Origin: Lytechinus pictus
Taxonomy: Eukaryota; Echinodermata; Echinoidea; Temnopleuroida; Toxopneustidae
Assembly: GCF_037042905.1 (NCBI RefSeq)
Contig: NC_087253.1
Span: 12,257,001 to 12,321,000 of the forward strand
Reading direction: 5' to 3'
DNA: 64,000 nucleotides
The notes below the pieces were generated by a model that did not search any database, was not told where the DNA came from, and saw only the letters and a program-made list of their open reading frames with translations. Position 1 is the first letter of the stretch, and each line of letters begins with the position of its first letter. Of the stretch, positions 20,800 to 34,300 are shown piece by piece. Both the position numbers and the translations under genes were made by a program.

Positions 20800-22397
20800 A
20801 CAGCAAAACAATTGACTTTGACTTCAATTCTGATATTATGTTGAATATAAGACTGTGGTCTTCTAGTGAAAAACTTTAGAGGGGGAGAGATGTCGTCAGT
20901 TAAGTCCATCGTTTGGATTTGGCATAGAAGGATGCGTGGACCTGGACACCATTAACTCAAGTATGGCTAGGTGGAAAATAAGAGACTCAATCACCTTCAA
21001 ATAATATTGATTAATTCATTGAAGATTTGTGATGAGCTGTTTTATGAGCCATTGTTAGCTATGATTTTCAGTGAGAATCCAGTTTGCCATCTTTTTACTG
21101 GTTGTTGGTCTACTCTTGAATGGTTGAATTCTCAGATCTCATCAACACCAAATGTGAAATCTACCAAGATGTCTGGTTCCAGCGCTCGCCTCTTGACAAG
21201 CGGAAGAGAAAATAATAAATCAACTTTAAAAAATATGCACGAAAGGCAAGTCCAGCCGAACAGGAACTTGAATTAAATTAATAGAGAAAAAAACAAAACA
21301 AGCATAACTTTGACATTTTCAGCAAAATTGGATGTAAGATAAGAAAGTGGTAACTAAGCTTTGCTCAGTGTAACATAATATAATTTGGTCCAATTAATCA
21401 GCCACTATACATAGTTTTTATTTTGCATCAAGAATGCAAATTCACTTGTGCTTATTTTTAGGGCATATAAACTAGAAAGTATACTTTTTCTGGGTGTTTT
21501 AGTCACAAAACTTTGTGAAAATATTGCAATAATGAGATATACAGCTTGTACAATATTTATTTTGTTAAACATGTATTTTCGATATGAGCGCTTTGTAGTT
21601 CTGCATGTCATGAAAAAAATATCTTTGATATGCTTTCTGAAGATATGAAAAGAAAGATCACAAATGCAGCCAACCTGTATTATAAGCTCATGCCCTTGGA
21701 TATTCAAACAAATTTGACCGAGCTCAATTTCGGCTATGTTTGCTCAAGCAAATTTTAAGCCCTGAAATGCAAAGAAATGATTTTTCTGCTGGAGAGCGTT
21801 CATGCTCTTCATTCAAAATGCATCTGAATGTAGTGGCCCACAATCAGCGTTGTTTTTGTGTAACCAAAACATGTAAATGTGCAGCCACCCGTCCCAGTCA
21901 TCATATCATTTTATACAGAATCATGTTTCAAAACACAACTTTGTTGTTAGAGAATTTTCTTGCTAAAGTATTACATTTCTCTCTAAAGGCAAAATCTATT
22001 GTTTGATTTCCTCCGTAATCAATGTCTGTGGCGCCATAATTTTTTTTTTTTCGGGGGGGGAGGGGGGCGCTATAAATTTTCCCAGTACTATTCCTATTAT
22101 AACTGGTGCTGTTCTATAAATACATGTACATATGCTGGTAGATAAGAAGAGAAATAAATTCACAAGGTAAATCAACTATAATTTCTTGTTTCATTATACT
22201 CTTTGTCAATATGAAAGTAAACTTATTTCTTTGTGTATTTCATTTTTTTACACAATCTATGACGTGGGATCCAAATATCTTTGTAAATAGAAGTGATTTC
22301 AAGGCATTATGCATTATCTCTCTTTTTTCAATCTTGTTTATATTCTCTTTTCAAGTTATTTTTGCTCTATCCTATCTTTTATTCATCAACCTACAAT
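20800..22397. other. KRR1 3' UTR and convergent intergenic space
   Basis: Contains a fragment of the CAAGTCCACC element family near 21244-21365 and a poly-T/G tract at 22039-22068. No other gene recognised. Confidence 0.5.
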
Positions 22398-22706
22398 CAG
22401 CGTGATTTGAGGACTTTCCAAAAGGAGGGGGCACATTTTCCCTAGGAAAATTCAACAAAAAAAGAAGAAGCAAAAGGTTTTCGCTAAAAAATGAAGGCTG
22501 TTTTGTCCACGCAAAATTTGACAAGCAAAAAAAGGGGGGAAAAAGGGTCCTCGGTTCTCACTTGTGTATGAACAATATATTCCCAGGAAAAATATTTGCT
22601 GTGACTCACAAAGGGGGGGGGGCTCACTTGTGTATGAACAACATATTTACATTAAAAATGTTGGCTATTTGCCTGTCTCCCCCCCCCCCCCCCAGATTCG
22701 CCACTG
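22398..22706. mobile_element. Small hAT-type element, 309 bp, 8-bp duplication CCTACAAT
   Basis: Begins CAGCGTGATT and ends ATTCGCCACTG, flanked by CCTACAAT at 22390-22397 and 22707-22714. It contains two copies of CTCACTTGTGTATGAACAA. Confidence 0.85.
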
Positions 22707-23565
22707 CCTACAATAATTCTCATTTCTCATACCGGCACTGTTTTTATAGCTCAGCAACTCCATAGAATATTCAACCTTTTTTGTACATCTAACCCCCCAC
22801 TCACAACTGCTCAAGCCATTATAATATGGACTTTTTGCAACTCTATGCATATGCATTCTGGAACATTGAGAATCTATCGTGAAAAGCCATTCATGACAGA
22901 GCAGCATTTGTCAAAACTCTGAAAAAAACCCAGCAGTGTCGTCCTAGACTGCACGAACGATAAACATGCAATTTTCTGTCAGATCCGAATCTTAGCACGA
23001 TCTGCTGTCCCGATATACCAACTTTCAAGAAAGACCTCTGAGCTGTCCATTTTGATTTGACAGGCATTTCAATAGATTTACTGTAAGTTGTTGACTCTAT
23101 CCCTGTTGCATTTGAGGGAAAAAAACTACTGTGATACATGTAGCTATATACATGTAACATTTCATCATGAATTTTGAAACAGAGAATCACGTCAGATAGG
23201 TACATACATAATGGATTTGCTCAGCTGTATCTATTATCTTTCCTTACACAATCTTTCATTTTAGAAGTTCCTATTTCACTGCATTCTCTTCTTTCAAGTT
23301 AGAATGATACCCCTCTATTCTCTCAAAATACTGACACCTAATCAGATCTAATTTTTATAGCTCTATTTGTTTTCATTTCTTATAAGTTTGTATTTTCCCT
23401 TGCAAATTCACAATTTCCTGTCATTCTCCCTTCCTCTCCTCTCCCTCCTCCCCCCCCCCCCTCTCTCTCTCTCAACATCAGGGACACACTTTTCAGACTA
23501 AAGTTGGGGTTCAGACTTTGTAAACAATGTTCATTTCTTTCTCAAATGGGAAAGGGGTCATTCTA

Positions 23566-23832
23566 GATAATAGCTGGATTTATATAGCGCTTTTTGCCTG
23601 AGGATACAAAGCGCTTGCTATTATTACCCCGGCTTTAGCTCGAGCTACCATCACCGGCACTCAGTGCATGCAAGGAATTAATCCTGCCGGGTACACATTC
23701 ATCTCACCTGGGTCGAGTGCAGCACATTGTGGATAAATTTCTTGCTGAAGGAAAACACGCCATGGCTAGGATTCGAACCCACGACCCTCTGTTTGAGAGG
23801 CGAGAGTCAGAACCATTAGACCTTGATGCACC
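23566..23832 (-). mobile_element. tRNA-derived SINE, second subfamily
   Basis: Minus-strand head GGTGCATCAAGGTCTAATGG with B box GTGGGTTCGAATCCTAGC and a 3' part containing GGCAAAAAGCGCTATATAAA. It matches the plus-strand copy at 29731-29985. Confidence 0.85.
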
Positions 23833-24656
23833 CACATGATTTTTTATACTTTTTTATCCAGCATAAGTGGCATCTCTGCAGCTCCCCCTTCTCTCTCTCT
23901 ACCCTCCCTCTCTCAACAAAAGTATATCCAAAGCAGAGAAAATACAGACACAAAATTAAATATCTATTCTTTATTACACCATGAATGAACCACATCATAG
24001 GTGCATAACATTGTTCAAACTTCTTATATTTATATACAATAAATTGCGCAAGAATACCACAAAATGTCAAAGAATCGTTCATTTATGTCAATGTCACTTC
24101 ACATTGAATGATAAACTCAATGACTGCTGAAACAGCTCACTTCCATAGGACCGTCTAGTTGGACTAGCCAATACATCTCTCAAAACATGGTGATAGCAAA
24201 GTTTGTGGATATGCTGTTGGTTATATCTCATACACAGAATTGAATATCCCGAGAATAATTTTCTTTAAATCATTTCTTAGTAACCCAATAAGCATTATAT
24301 ATGGCATGGGCCCCACATTTCAAATAAGACATAGTGTGGCGGAATGGGGCACAGGGTTCCAGTTTGAAGAGGTCAGAGACTTGTATCAAGTCTAAAATGG
24401 AGTTAACAAATTTTTCAAATACAAGATTATTCTTACCCTCTAAAGTTGAAAGAAATACTAGGCAACAATCAGGCCCACGTAACACAAGGCTTAGTTATTG
24501 ATTTTAGGGCTGATTTAATGCATAACAGTGTAACTACATGCAATTAAGCGTACAACCGACTCTATGATCAATCAGTAAGCTTTGTGTTCATGGGGTCCAG
24601 ATCCCTAAGTAATAATGAACAAAACATGAATAATTTGGCATTCATGCTCCTCTGGT

Positions 24657-24811
24657 TGACGTTTCATAAAGTTGTGAGCGACTTTATGAACGACTGATGA
24701 CCCTTCATTGTGGTAAATGGTATTTACCACATTTTCATAAGTGTTAAAGGATCACTAGTTGTTCATTAAATCGCAAGTAAATTACGAACGGCATAATGAA
24801 ACACCCACCTG
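24657..24811. mobile_element. Foldback MITE, GTTTCATAAAG family, reverse orientation
   Basis: Arms GTTTCATAAAGTTGTGAGCG and an inverse ending ATAATGAAACACCCAC; diverged copy. Confidence 0.75.
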
Positions 24812-25182
24812 CTGTAATTATGTAATTTCAATTTTATAATTTGGATATATCACAGTTTTGAAATTCTGTGATTTAGCTTAGAAATCTAGGTTGAAAATAG
24901 CATGCAAGCAATGCCTTTTTCATCATTTTCATAATTATTCTCTATAGTGTGCAACAATGCTGATGCCAACAATCTTTTATATGTCTTGTACAACAGGAGG
25001 TATGACTTCACAATCATTCAAAATCGTCACAATAAATCCGACTCTATCTCCAACATTCTTTGAGTATATACTTCATTAGACTATCCGAGCTTCACCATTG
25101 AAACACACACGAATATTGTTCTTCTCTTTCTTATTTGACAAATCGTGTATTCTTGCAAAAACAATCCTAATGAATGCCATCA

Positions 25183-25350
25183 TTATTTGATTATAAGGGG
25201 ACCCTCGACCTCGTCGATACCGAGGTCAAAGTATCTATCTGAACGATGTCTACGGAGTCCCCTGATGGCCGCGTACTCGACAGTGGTCGGTGTGACATTG
25301 AGATCCTCGAGACCCGGCATGCCGCTTTGGACTACATCAGTTGTATGTTG
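25183..25350 (-). CDS. NDUFA9: NDUFA9 terminal coding exon
   Basis: Residues 324-378, [17 protein letters not shown] to EVEGPLIIK then TAA; acceptor cctcacAG. A minus-strand AATAAA (complement of 23970-23975) is the clearest poly(A) signal I see and would give a 3' UTR of about 1.2 kb; this is uncertain. Confidence 0.94.
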   Translation of the reverse strand, partial: QHTTDVVQSGMPGLEDLNVTPTTVEYAAIRGLRRHRSDRYFDLGIDEVEGPLIIK

Positions 25351-28300
25351 CTGTGAGGATAAAAAACAATCATTAATAGTTGAGTCTGCCTCTTGAGATC
25401 ATATGAGGGATAGAGATGGTTTCGACTTGGAAGAAAAGTTGTACGAAATGTACTACACCAACAAGTCATTCCTCAATTTCCCCAGGATTCACTCAACTTT
25501 ACAAAGAAGTGAGACATGGCAGTGGGGAAACTGTACATATGAAATGCTCAAAATATTTGTTGAAGTTTGATATCGCCATCAATTTATAACTTGTAATCCC
25601 AAGCGACAGAATAATAACAGGATGAACAGACTCTGACTTTACAAATAATGGCTACTTTACTATATCACTGTCATTTCAATAATGCAAAAGGTTGATGATT
25701 CTCCAAACTACCATTCAGGTCTACATATTTTTTTATTTTTATACATATATTTATGTTTGTTTTGTAAATTGGAAAACATTCTATAGTTTAATCTTTTTAT
25801 GTGCATTTTTATGCGAATAAAGAAGACTTTGAATTGAATTAAAATAAATCCATGGTAATTAAAAGAAAGACAAGGTGTAAGGTCCTTTTTTTTTACAGGG
25901 CACTTCAGGAAAGGCAAGGCGGTGCTTACTTTAGGGGGCACACAAGACCATAAAAAAGGGCCTCAACAGGAAAATGTACATTTCAATGGGGCATTGGATT
26001 ACTGCAGGGTACAAAGGCCTCGGGCAAAAAGGGCACTTTTTTTGCCGTAAATCTACAAATATTTCGAAGGGCAGTAAGGCTATTCTTTGTGAATCAGATG
26101 CCACGGTCTTGGGTTAATTTGAGCCCTGTAAAAATATCAAAATGTAACATCTGTGACACGACTTATAAAGAGTTACAATTGATCCAATCAACCACAACTA
26201 TGGAAAGCTAGCAACGTCAACATCTAAAATACATGTTTGTTCAAAATGTTTTCTACATATGATGTATATTCATACAATCATAGTTTTCCTGAAAATTCAG
26301 AATGCTCCTCTTTGTTTACAAAGGACATCATGGAAATTTCCTCTAGAAAAGATTATGACGTTGATGGATTTCCATATACTTGACATTGATCGGATCAATC
26401 ATAACTCTTTGTAAGACGGGGCCCTGTACTATGATAAATAACATAATAATCACATACCAGTTCCAGCATGTCCCTCGTCAGGAAGGGGTCAAAGGGCGAG
26501 AGTTCAAACCCCCTGGCGACGAGTCGTAGGATGGGGCGAGGTACAGGGTATCGGATGTAGGGTCGGCGGGTCACTCGGTAGATGAAATCCACTAGGTCGG
26601 TCAAGCGGTAGCCATTAGGTCTGTAAGGAATAGTTGCATAACACTGGTAACTGATGTGCACAGAAGACAGTGTATATTAAGGCCAAGGCATACCTTACGA
26701 TTGTTATATGTTATACCGAGGTTGTGGTATGCGACCCTAATTATGGAATAAAACGTAACATTTAATGCCAATATTGAGACGTGGAACTTGTTACTGTGTA
26801 AAGTTCGAATTAATTGTACGAATTCTTATTGTACAATTCTGTGACTATGATACCATTCTCACTAGAATAAAAGTGAATTGATTAACTAGTCATAATGATG
26901 TCATGGCAATCGCATGATTGGCTACAATTTGAAACCAGTTTGTCCTTTACTGCAGAATTAAGGCTTGCAATCATCCAAACTCGTTACATTAGTACATGTA
27001 TTCTTGCAGGTAAATTGAACCCCATATCGAAAGATCCTTTCATTCACATTTTCAGAACATAAGAAAAAAGTGACATTTAACAGTTTCTTTCTGCAACAGG
27101 CATAAAGGAAAGCAAACTACTTACCCGGCCAGCTCATAGGTCTTTCCATCTGCATCTTTCTCATTGATGATTGACATGATGGCTTGCGCAACATCAGAAA
27201 CCTGCATTTGAATTGAATTTTACTTGTTTATTCATTTTTCTATTTAAAGTATACAGAACGCAACAAACATAGCAAGGCATAAATATATGAAATTATACAA
27301 ATTAAATTCATTGTATCATAGTTCTGCACTGAAAAGAATAATATGACTCGTGTCTAGGCATCGGAGCTGCCAACCTGAACAAGAATATTTCACATTTCAG
27401 TATTTTACAAGCTGAAAATAATTATTTTTGGTGAGGAAATCGGCACTTTCAAAGAAAAAAATAACATAAGACAGCACGTAAAACTGAAGTTTAGTAATCA
27501 GTATTTTGCATGAAACCATCAGTAGTATTCTCATTTTTTGGGGTACTTATTACTGAAAATCAGTACTAATTGGCAGCTCTGTGGCATGAGAAAATAATCT
27601 TTTTCCCACAATCATGAATTTTCTCTCTCTCTCCCTCTCTTTTTTTCTTTGGGCCATTAGCACTCTGCAGAGTGGATTTGATGCATGACATAAATCATCT
27701 ATCGTTATTTTTATCAAGCACTATCAGCATTTTATTTTGTTAAAAACCTCAAAACTTACATAAACAGGTCTCTTGATAACTTTCCTAGCAGACGGATACA
27801 AGGGAACACCACCAAAGAACCTCTGGTCTGGAATAAAAAATAAAAAAAACAACATGCAATCACATCGTAAATTTACATAATCATAGGTTCTACAGTATCC
27901 AAGTCAGAGCTAAAGGGGGGAGTGAACTGTGTGTGGTCTCTCATTCACTGTGTGTTATAAATACAGTCTTAAAATATGCATTTTCAGATCTACTATTACT
28001 ACAGAGAATAAATTGACCTATAATTGTAATTGTATAGAGAAACTAAAATGTTTTGAGAGGAAAATTAATATTTTGCTACTTGGTAACATAATAATTGCGG
28101 TTTAAATGTATTAAGTAGTTAATTAGCATGTTATCATCCAAGTGGGTCTATAATACTAGACTACGCTAGCATTATGGATCAGGAAACTGGCCAAATATGA
28201 GTAGTTGAGGACTTGAGATGGCGCTATTGGTTCGTATCTGCTTTAATGCTTGTTGTATACAAAAGAAGAAATAAGTTCACTTTATAATACAATTCTTTAA

Positions 28301-31300
28301 TGAACGAGGGTGGGGGGGGGGGGGATTATTCATTGATTTCTCTATCAGACTTACTTGCAAAATGGTTGAGGAATCTATCTTCACGTCCATACATCTGAGC
28401 GGGTCTGACAATGACGGCCTCTGGAAACTCCTCCCGAACAACCCTTTCTCCAGCAGCCTGAAAAAATAAATCAGATAAGAAAGATTACTAGTAAAGCTAA
28501 AGCTAAACTAATGTAGTTGGAAGAGTAAATGCCTTGTTCTAAGCATGGTTATCCACTATGATTAATAAAAGAACAATAAAACCACTTACTCTAAATAAAA
28601 ATAAAAATTTTCCATACTTCTTTTTCTCCTTCAGAAAACATATTTTTAGAACAAAATCTTGGGTTTTCAAGAATTCATGCTCGAGCTCAAATGGCAATGT
28701 TTGCAATCTTCTAAAAATAAATGTCACCAGTACTTGATCTGATTCAGTAATATGGTACAAAATAAGAGCAATCATAAATAATATAGGATATTTGTATCGC
28801 GCACATATCCACCATTTTAGGTGCTCAATGCGCTCCTACTCGTCTACAAATTCCAGTGCTCACAGCTTTTTGAGAAATTTCTTCCTGCCAGTACCCAATT
28901 ACCTCACTCGGGTTTAGTGCAGCACATTTTAAATGGCTGGGATTTGAACCCATGACCCTCTGTTTCAGAGTCCGGAGACTAATCCACTGGGCAACAATGC
29001 TCCACAATCATAATACAATAATAAGAAAAAATTACCTTTGTCCGCAGAAATTTGGCTGGAGAGGCCATATCGGCGCCCAAGGCAGACACATGAATTAGTC
29101 TGGGTACTCCAGCCTCTTTGCAAATCTTGGCAAGATTTCTGGGGGCCTCGATGTTGATGTCTTCAAATGTGAAATGCCTGGAAAAATAGAGAAGATGGGC
29201 ATAATGAATCATAAAAAATATTTGAGCATGAAAAAGAGAGACAAAATTAAGAGTGTGATTGTTAACGAGATAGGGGACGGGGTCGTTAATGAGAATAAAG
29301 TGAGTTTTATTGTGAATGGGAAATAGAAAATATATTCTGTTTAAAACAGAAAAGTAAACAATCAAGCAACTGAAAAAGAGAAAGAGACAAAAAAGCTTAA
29401 TATATTTCCATGGAACGCATTGAGAAATATTCATTATTAATGACTATGATTGCCCTGGCTGTGGTTTACAAACATAATCTTTGTCATTTCTAACTTGGAT
29501 TATCCACACTGGTCAATTCAATATCTGGGTAAACTCTATTATCCATTTACAAAGTCCAATCCAGTTACTGCATTTTATTAAAATTGTAAAGGCAGACTTG
29601 CTCTATCAACCAACTGTATAGAAATGCCACAATTAAATATAAAGTCTGCAATGTTGGATTCCCTTAGGCTATATTCTAAAGTGAAACATGTATTACATAA
29701 ACCTATCCATAAAGACCACCTGCTCATTTGTGGGGGCATCGTGGTCTAGTGGTTATGACTCTCGTCTTTCAATCTGAGGGACATGGGTTCGATTACCAGC
29801 CACAGCAAGAAATTTACCCACACTGTGCTGCACTCAACCCAGGTGAGGTGAATGGGTACCGGTAGGAACAAATTCCTTGAATGCTTCTGCGTCGTTATGG
29901 TAGCTCAAGCTAAAGTCGGGATAATAATAGCAGCGCTTAGTGTCCTCAGGCAAAAAGTGCTTTATAAATCTAGCTATTATTATTAAAATCACTTTTCTTG
30001 TCTCCCTGTTTGGTCTGTATGGGCAGGTTTGACTGTATCATACCTTGTTTCAAAGTCTTTGCCGAGTAGATTGACGACCACAGTGCAATGCTTGACGATG
30101 TCTCTGATCATATCGTGTTCACGGAGTTCGTATTGCTGGAGAAATTAATTAATTGTAAATGCCGTAGTGTAAAAATTGAAAATTTCAAAGCAAGAAAGTG
30201 ATGTAACTATAAACAGCTGCATTCAAGTCAATTGGACACATTTCTTTACATAAGCTTTGATTTCATGAAATGTCATTGTCACCAATGATGGTGATTCTTT
30301 CAAGGATTAGAAAAAAAAATATTTGTGATTAATTGCATGTTTTAAAGCAGATACGAACCATTACCGCCATCTCAAGTCCTCAACTACTCATACCTGGCCA
30401 GTTTGCTGACCCATAATGCTAGTGTAGTCTAGTAATATAGACCCACTTGAATGATAACATGTTAATAATTAACTACTCAATAATTTTATACTGCAATAAT
30501 TATGTTACCAAGTACTAGTAGCAAAACAATTACTTTTCCTCTCAAAACATTTTAGTTTCTCTCTACAAATACAATTATAGGTCAATTTGTTCTCTGTAGT
30601 ATTAGCAGATATCTGAAAACGTATATTTTACGAGTTAAGACTATGTATTGTTAACACCTAGTCAATGAGAGACCACACACAGTTCACTCCCCCTTTAAAA
30701 ATTCTGTAGATGGGGAACAGAAACACATGGGTTAAGGGGTGCAAAAAGATGCATCGTTGATCACCCTGTCAATTCAAAGTTTTATTGATCATACATTAGC
30801 CTTGAATTCATGACTTCATGATGAACAGACCTGCCAACCTCTGGGAATGAAAAACTGTATTCTGTGATTAAAAAAAACTGTATTTTTCCCCAAAAAAGTG
30901 TATTTCATAATAAAATGCTTGGCGCACTCGCTCATTGTGGCGCTCAAGCTGCATGCAAGCTAAAATGCGCACTGCTCTTGCAGATGAAAAAAAAAAAAAA
31001 AACATGTGTATATCTTCACCCTGGTTTGAACAAAATGATTGAAAAAAAAAACAAGTTACCTGAAATTACATTGATCTAATAACCATATTTGTGCACGTTT
31101 TATGAAATAGAGACATATAGAGATTATTTTTCTCAATAAATTACGATTTAGTTCATTTTTTTTTTTTTTTTTTACAAAAAACGTATTTTTCAACGAAAAA
31201 CGTACTGCCGTAATTTGGTTCCAAAAACGTACTAAATACGGCTAAAACGTACTGGTTGGCAGGTCTGGATTAATCCTTGCCTGCTAAAACTCTCACTGAC

Positions 31301-34300
31301 CAATTTCTCAGAATTTCTGCTTTAATTACAACAACCTCAATGCCACAATCCATTTGAGCACAAAGCAAGGGCAATGTTAACATGTCTAATTTTGAAAATC
31401 CAGACAAGCATGTTATCTAGACTGAACACAAGAAATTATTCTATTGATTTCAAATTGCATTAGGATTGGGTCGTAATATATCCTGGAATTGATTGGAAGT
31501 TTCTGTCAATGCCTCATTAGTGTAAAAAAAACAGAACAAAATATATATACAAAAAAGTTCTAAAAGTTCAACAAGTTCCAGTCTTAAAATGGGCCCTATA
31601 ACATAAAACTTAGAAATTGATCGTAGTGCTGATTTCTACAACTGATAATTGTGTATGATTATGAAAAAAAAACATAACATTAATATTCAGTCTCTTAAAG
31701 TGAGGCCTACAACATAAAACCAAGATGTAGTGATTCATCAAGGTGCAGACTTCTACGATTGATTATTGTGTATGATCAATTGTTAAAATCAGCCTCATGA
31801 TCAATTACTAAGTTTTATGCAATGGGACCATGACCGAATTCCCAGGGGGGGCCACTTACATTGACGAGTGGATACCATGCGCGACCAAAAAAACATGTAA
31901 AAAGGATGTCTTTTTCAAGATAGGGCACGTTACGTACGTAACGTGATAAGGGTGTCAAAAACACAAAAATAATGAAAAAAGGTATCTATTTCGCTAGGAA
32001 AGCTTACGTGTTTAGGGTCAAATTTGCAGGGATGATAAAACAAAATTAGAATGTTTTATAAAGGATGTCCTTTTTGCCCCCAACACTACGTGTTTAGAGT
32101 CTGATTTGCGCGAGCTGTGGAAGGTAGGGCCGTACTTAACCAAATGATGTGTAAAGGTAAAAGCGACGACCGACGGACCCGTGACGCCCGTGACATAACA
32201 ATAAAATATCGCTGTACTTGTTTAGGGGTTCATTTCAGGGAATACTTGCCAAGAGTATCGTTTTGTTTCCAATACTTGTTAAGGGTAGGCTTTCACACGC
32301 CAATACTTGTTAAGGGGTGCATTTTCAGAATATGGAAAATACGTGTTTAGGGTGCTTTTCGAGACCCCATGGTCGCGCATGGTATCCACTCGTCAATGGA
32401 AGTGGCCCCCCCCCCCCCCCCCCGGGCCGAATTCTTACCCTGAACATGATTTGACCGAGATCACCCATCATCTTCATTGGTTGTACATAGTATTCATCAC
32501 ATCGATGGGGTAACACTACCTGGGAGCCCTCTCGACCTGTTACAAAACATCAAAATAAAACAAAACATTCGTATTCAGTTCCAACAGATTGAAAGGGTGA
32601 ATCGGCCTATAAAGTCGTTTCACATTAGAACAGAAATCTCTGTTTATTGTTATGGAAAATTCAAAGATATGTTTACTCAACATATGCTTTGCATGATTTC
32701 TGATTTACAAGTACTTAACTTCAACCAGAATATCAATATTTCTATGATCAAGTTTTTGGTGAGGCTTCATCAGTTTGAGCAAAAAAGCTGGTGGAAAATA
32801 AAACAAACAAAAATTCCTGGGTTAATTCAACTCAGATATGCAATGAACATATAAGAGCACAGGGTTTAGAATAATCCATCTTACGAAAATCATGGCCATG
32901 GAAGCCTTTTAGATTGGCCTCAACGCTCCTTAAATTTTCAAATTTGTATTTTCAATACTGTAATATGGTAATGTGGAAATGTGCCCTCAATAGAAAAGTG
33001 GCCTTGCTCGCACACAATGTTGTCAAACTTACCAAGCCTACTGACGATGTACCTTCCAAGGAAGCCATTGCCGCCAAAGACGGCTGCTACAATACCACTG
33101 AACGATGACCTACCTCCCCTGCCCTTGGGGACGAGAGAGTGATGGTAGGTGCTCTTGGATCGATGAGGCTGCAGGCATACCACCGTACTAGCACTGCTCC
33201 TTATTATGAGGGTCGGAACTGTTCAAAGAGAAGAAAATTACAAGTCATTGTTTTGAATGAAAAGAGAGCAATCAAACTATTCACATTATGATTATCACCA
33301 TCACAAGGTCTATTCCAGGTTACCCCCAACAAAGTGTTGATTTGAATAAAAATAAAAAATCAAACTGTATACTACCATGGTCCTACTAAAGAAGGTCCAT
33401 GATACTACTTATTAACACCATCACAGACAGATCTAGGTGACCTCAACAAAAAGTTGATATGAATAAAATAGAAATATCACACTGTTCACTATTTGTGATT
33501 ATCACATTCACAGAGGTCTATGCTGAGTTAGGTCATCCCAGCAAAAAATTGATTTGAATGAAAAAGACACAAATCAAACAAGCATTATGCTGAAAATTTC
33601 AATGAAATCCGATAAGTTATTCTAAAGTTTTGCTTCAATTTCAAGAAACATTTATCCAGGTGGGTGTTTCATAGCGGTTCGTAAGTTAGAGCGACTTTAA
33701 GAACGACTGGTGAACCTTTCTTCTAACGCGCATAACCATCGCCAATGAACATATCATTTACCACAATAAAGGATCACCAGTCGTTCTTAAAGTCGCTCTT
33801 AACTTACGAACAGCTTTATGAAACGGCCCCCGGGGGGGGGGGGGGGGTCGGTATGCAAATGACGGTGTCATCCATTCATAACTTATGTATATCATTTCAT
33901 AAAATGTGAAATATCTTAATTTTTTACACAAAAACAATGTGAAACATGATTAAGATTCCTCCTTGAAAATGTGAAATTTCCATTGTAACAACCAATTAAA
34001 AAATTCTATATTTCTATAACACACAAAAGAGTGTGTGACATATGCGACTCTCTTTGCATTGGGTAAAACTGTTTTTTGAAAGTTAAGCGACATTGAAAAA
34101 TCTGTGTCAAAATGGCATGAATGGGAAATTCATGAAATAACATTTAATTTTATGTGTCTCATGCAAAGGCCTCAAATTTTAAGGGCAGTCTTTCTCATAA
34201 AGCAGTGCCAGAACTAGACAGCTGGCAGCCGTCTGTTTCAAGGAGTTTTTTATCATTTTTATTATTATTTTTTATTTCTCCTCGTACACAGACGGCTCGT

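Noticed and set aside
28979..29434. 151-codon minus-strand frame across NDUFA9 exon 5
   Set aside because: Only 29036-29177 is exon; the rest is flanking intron left open by chance.
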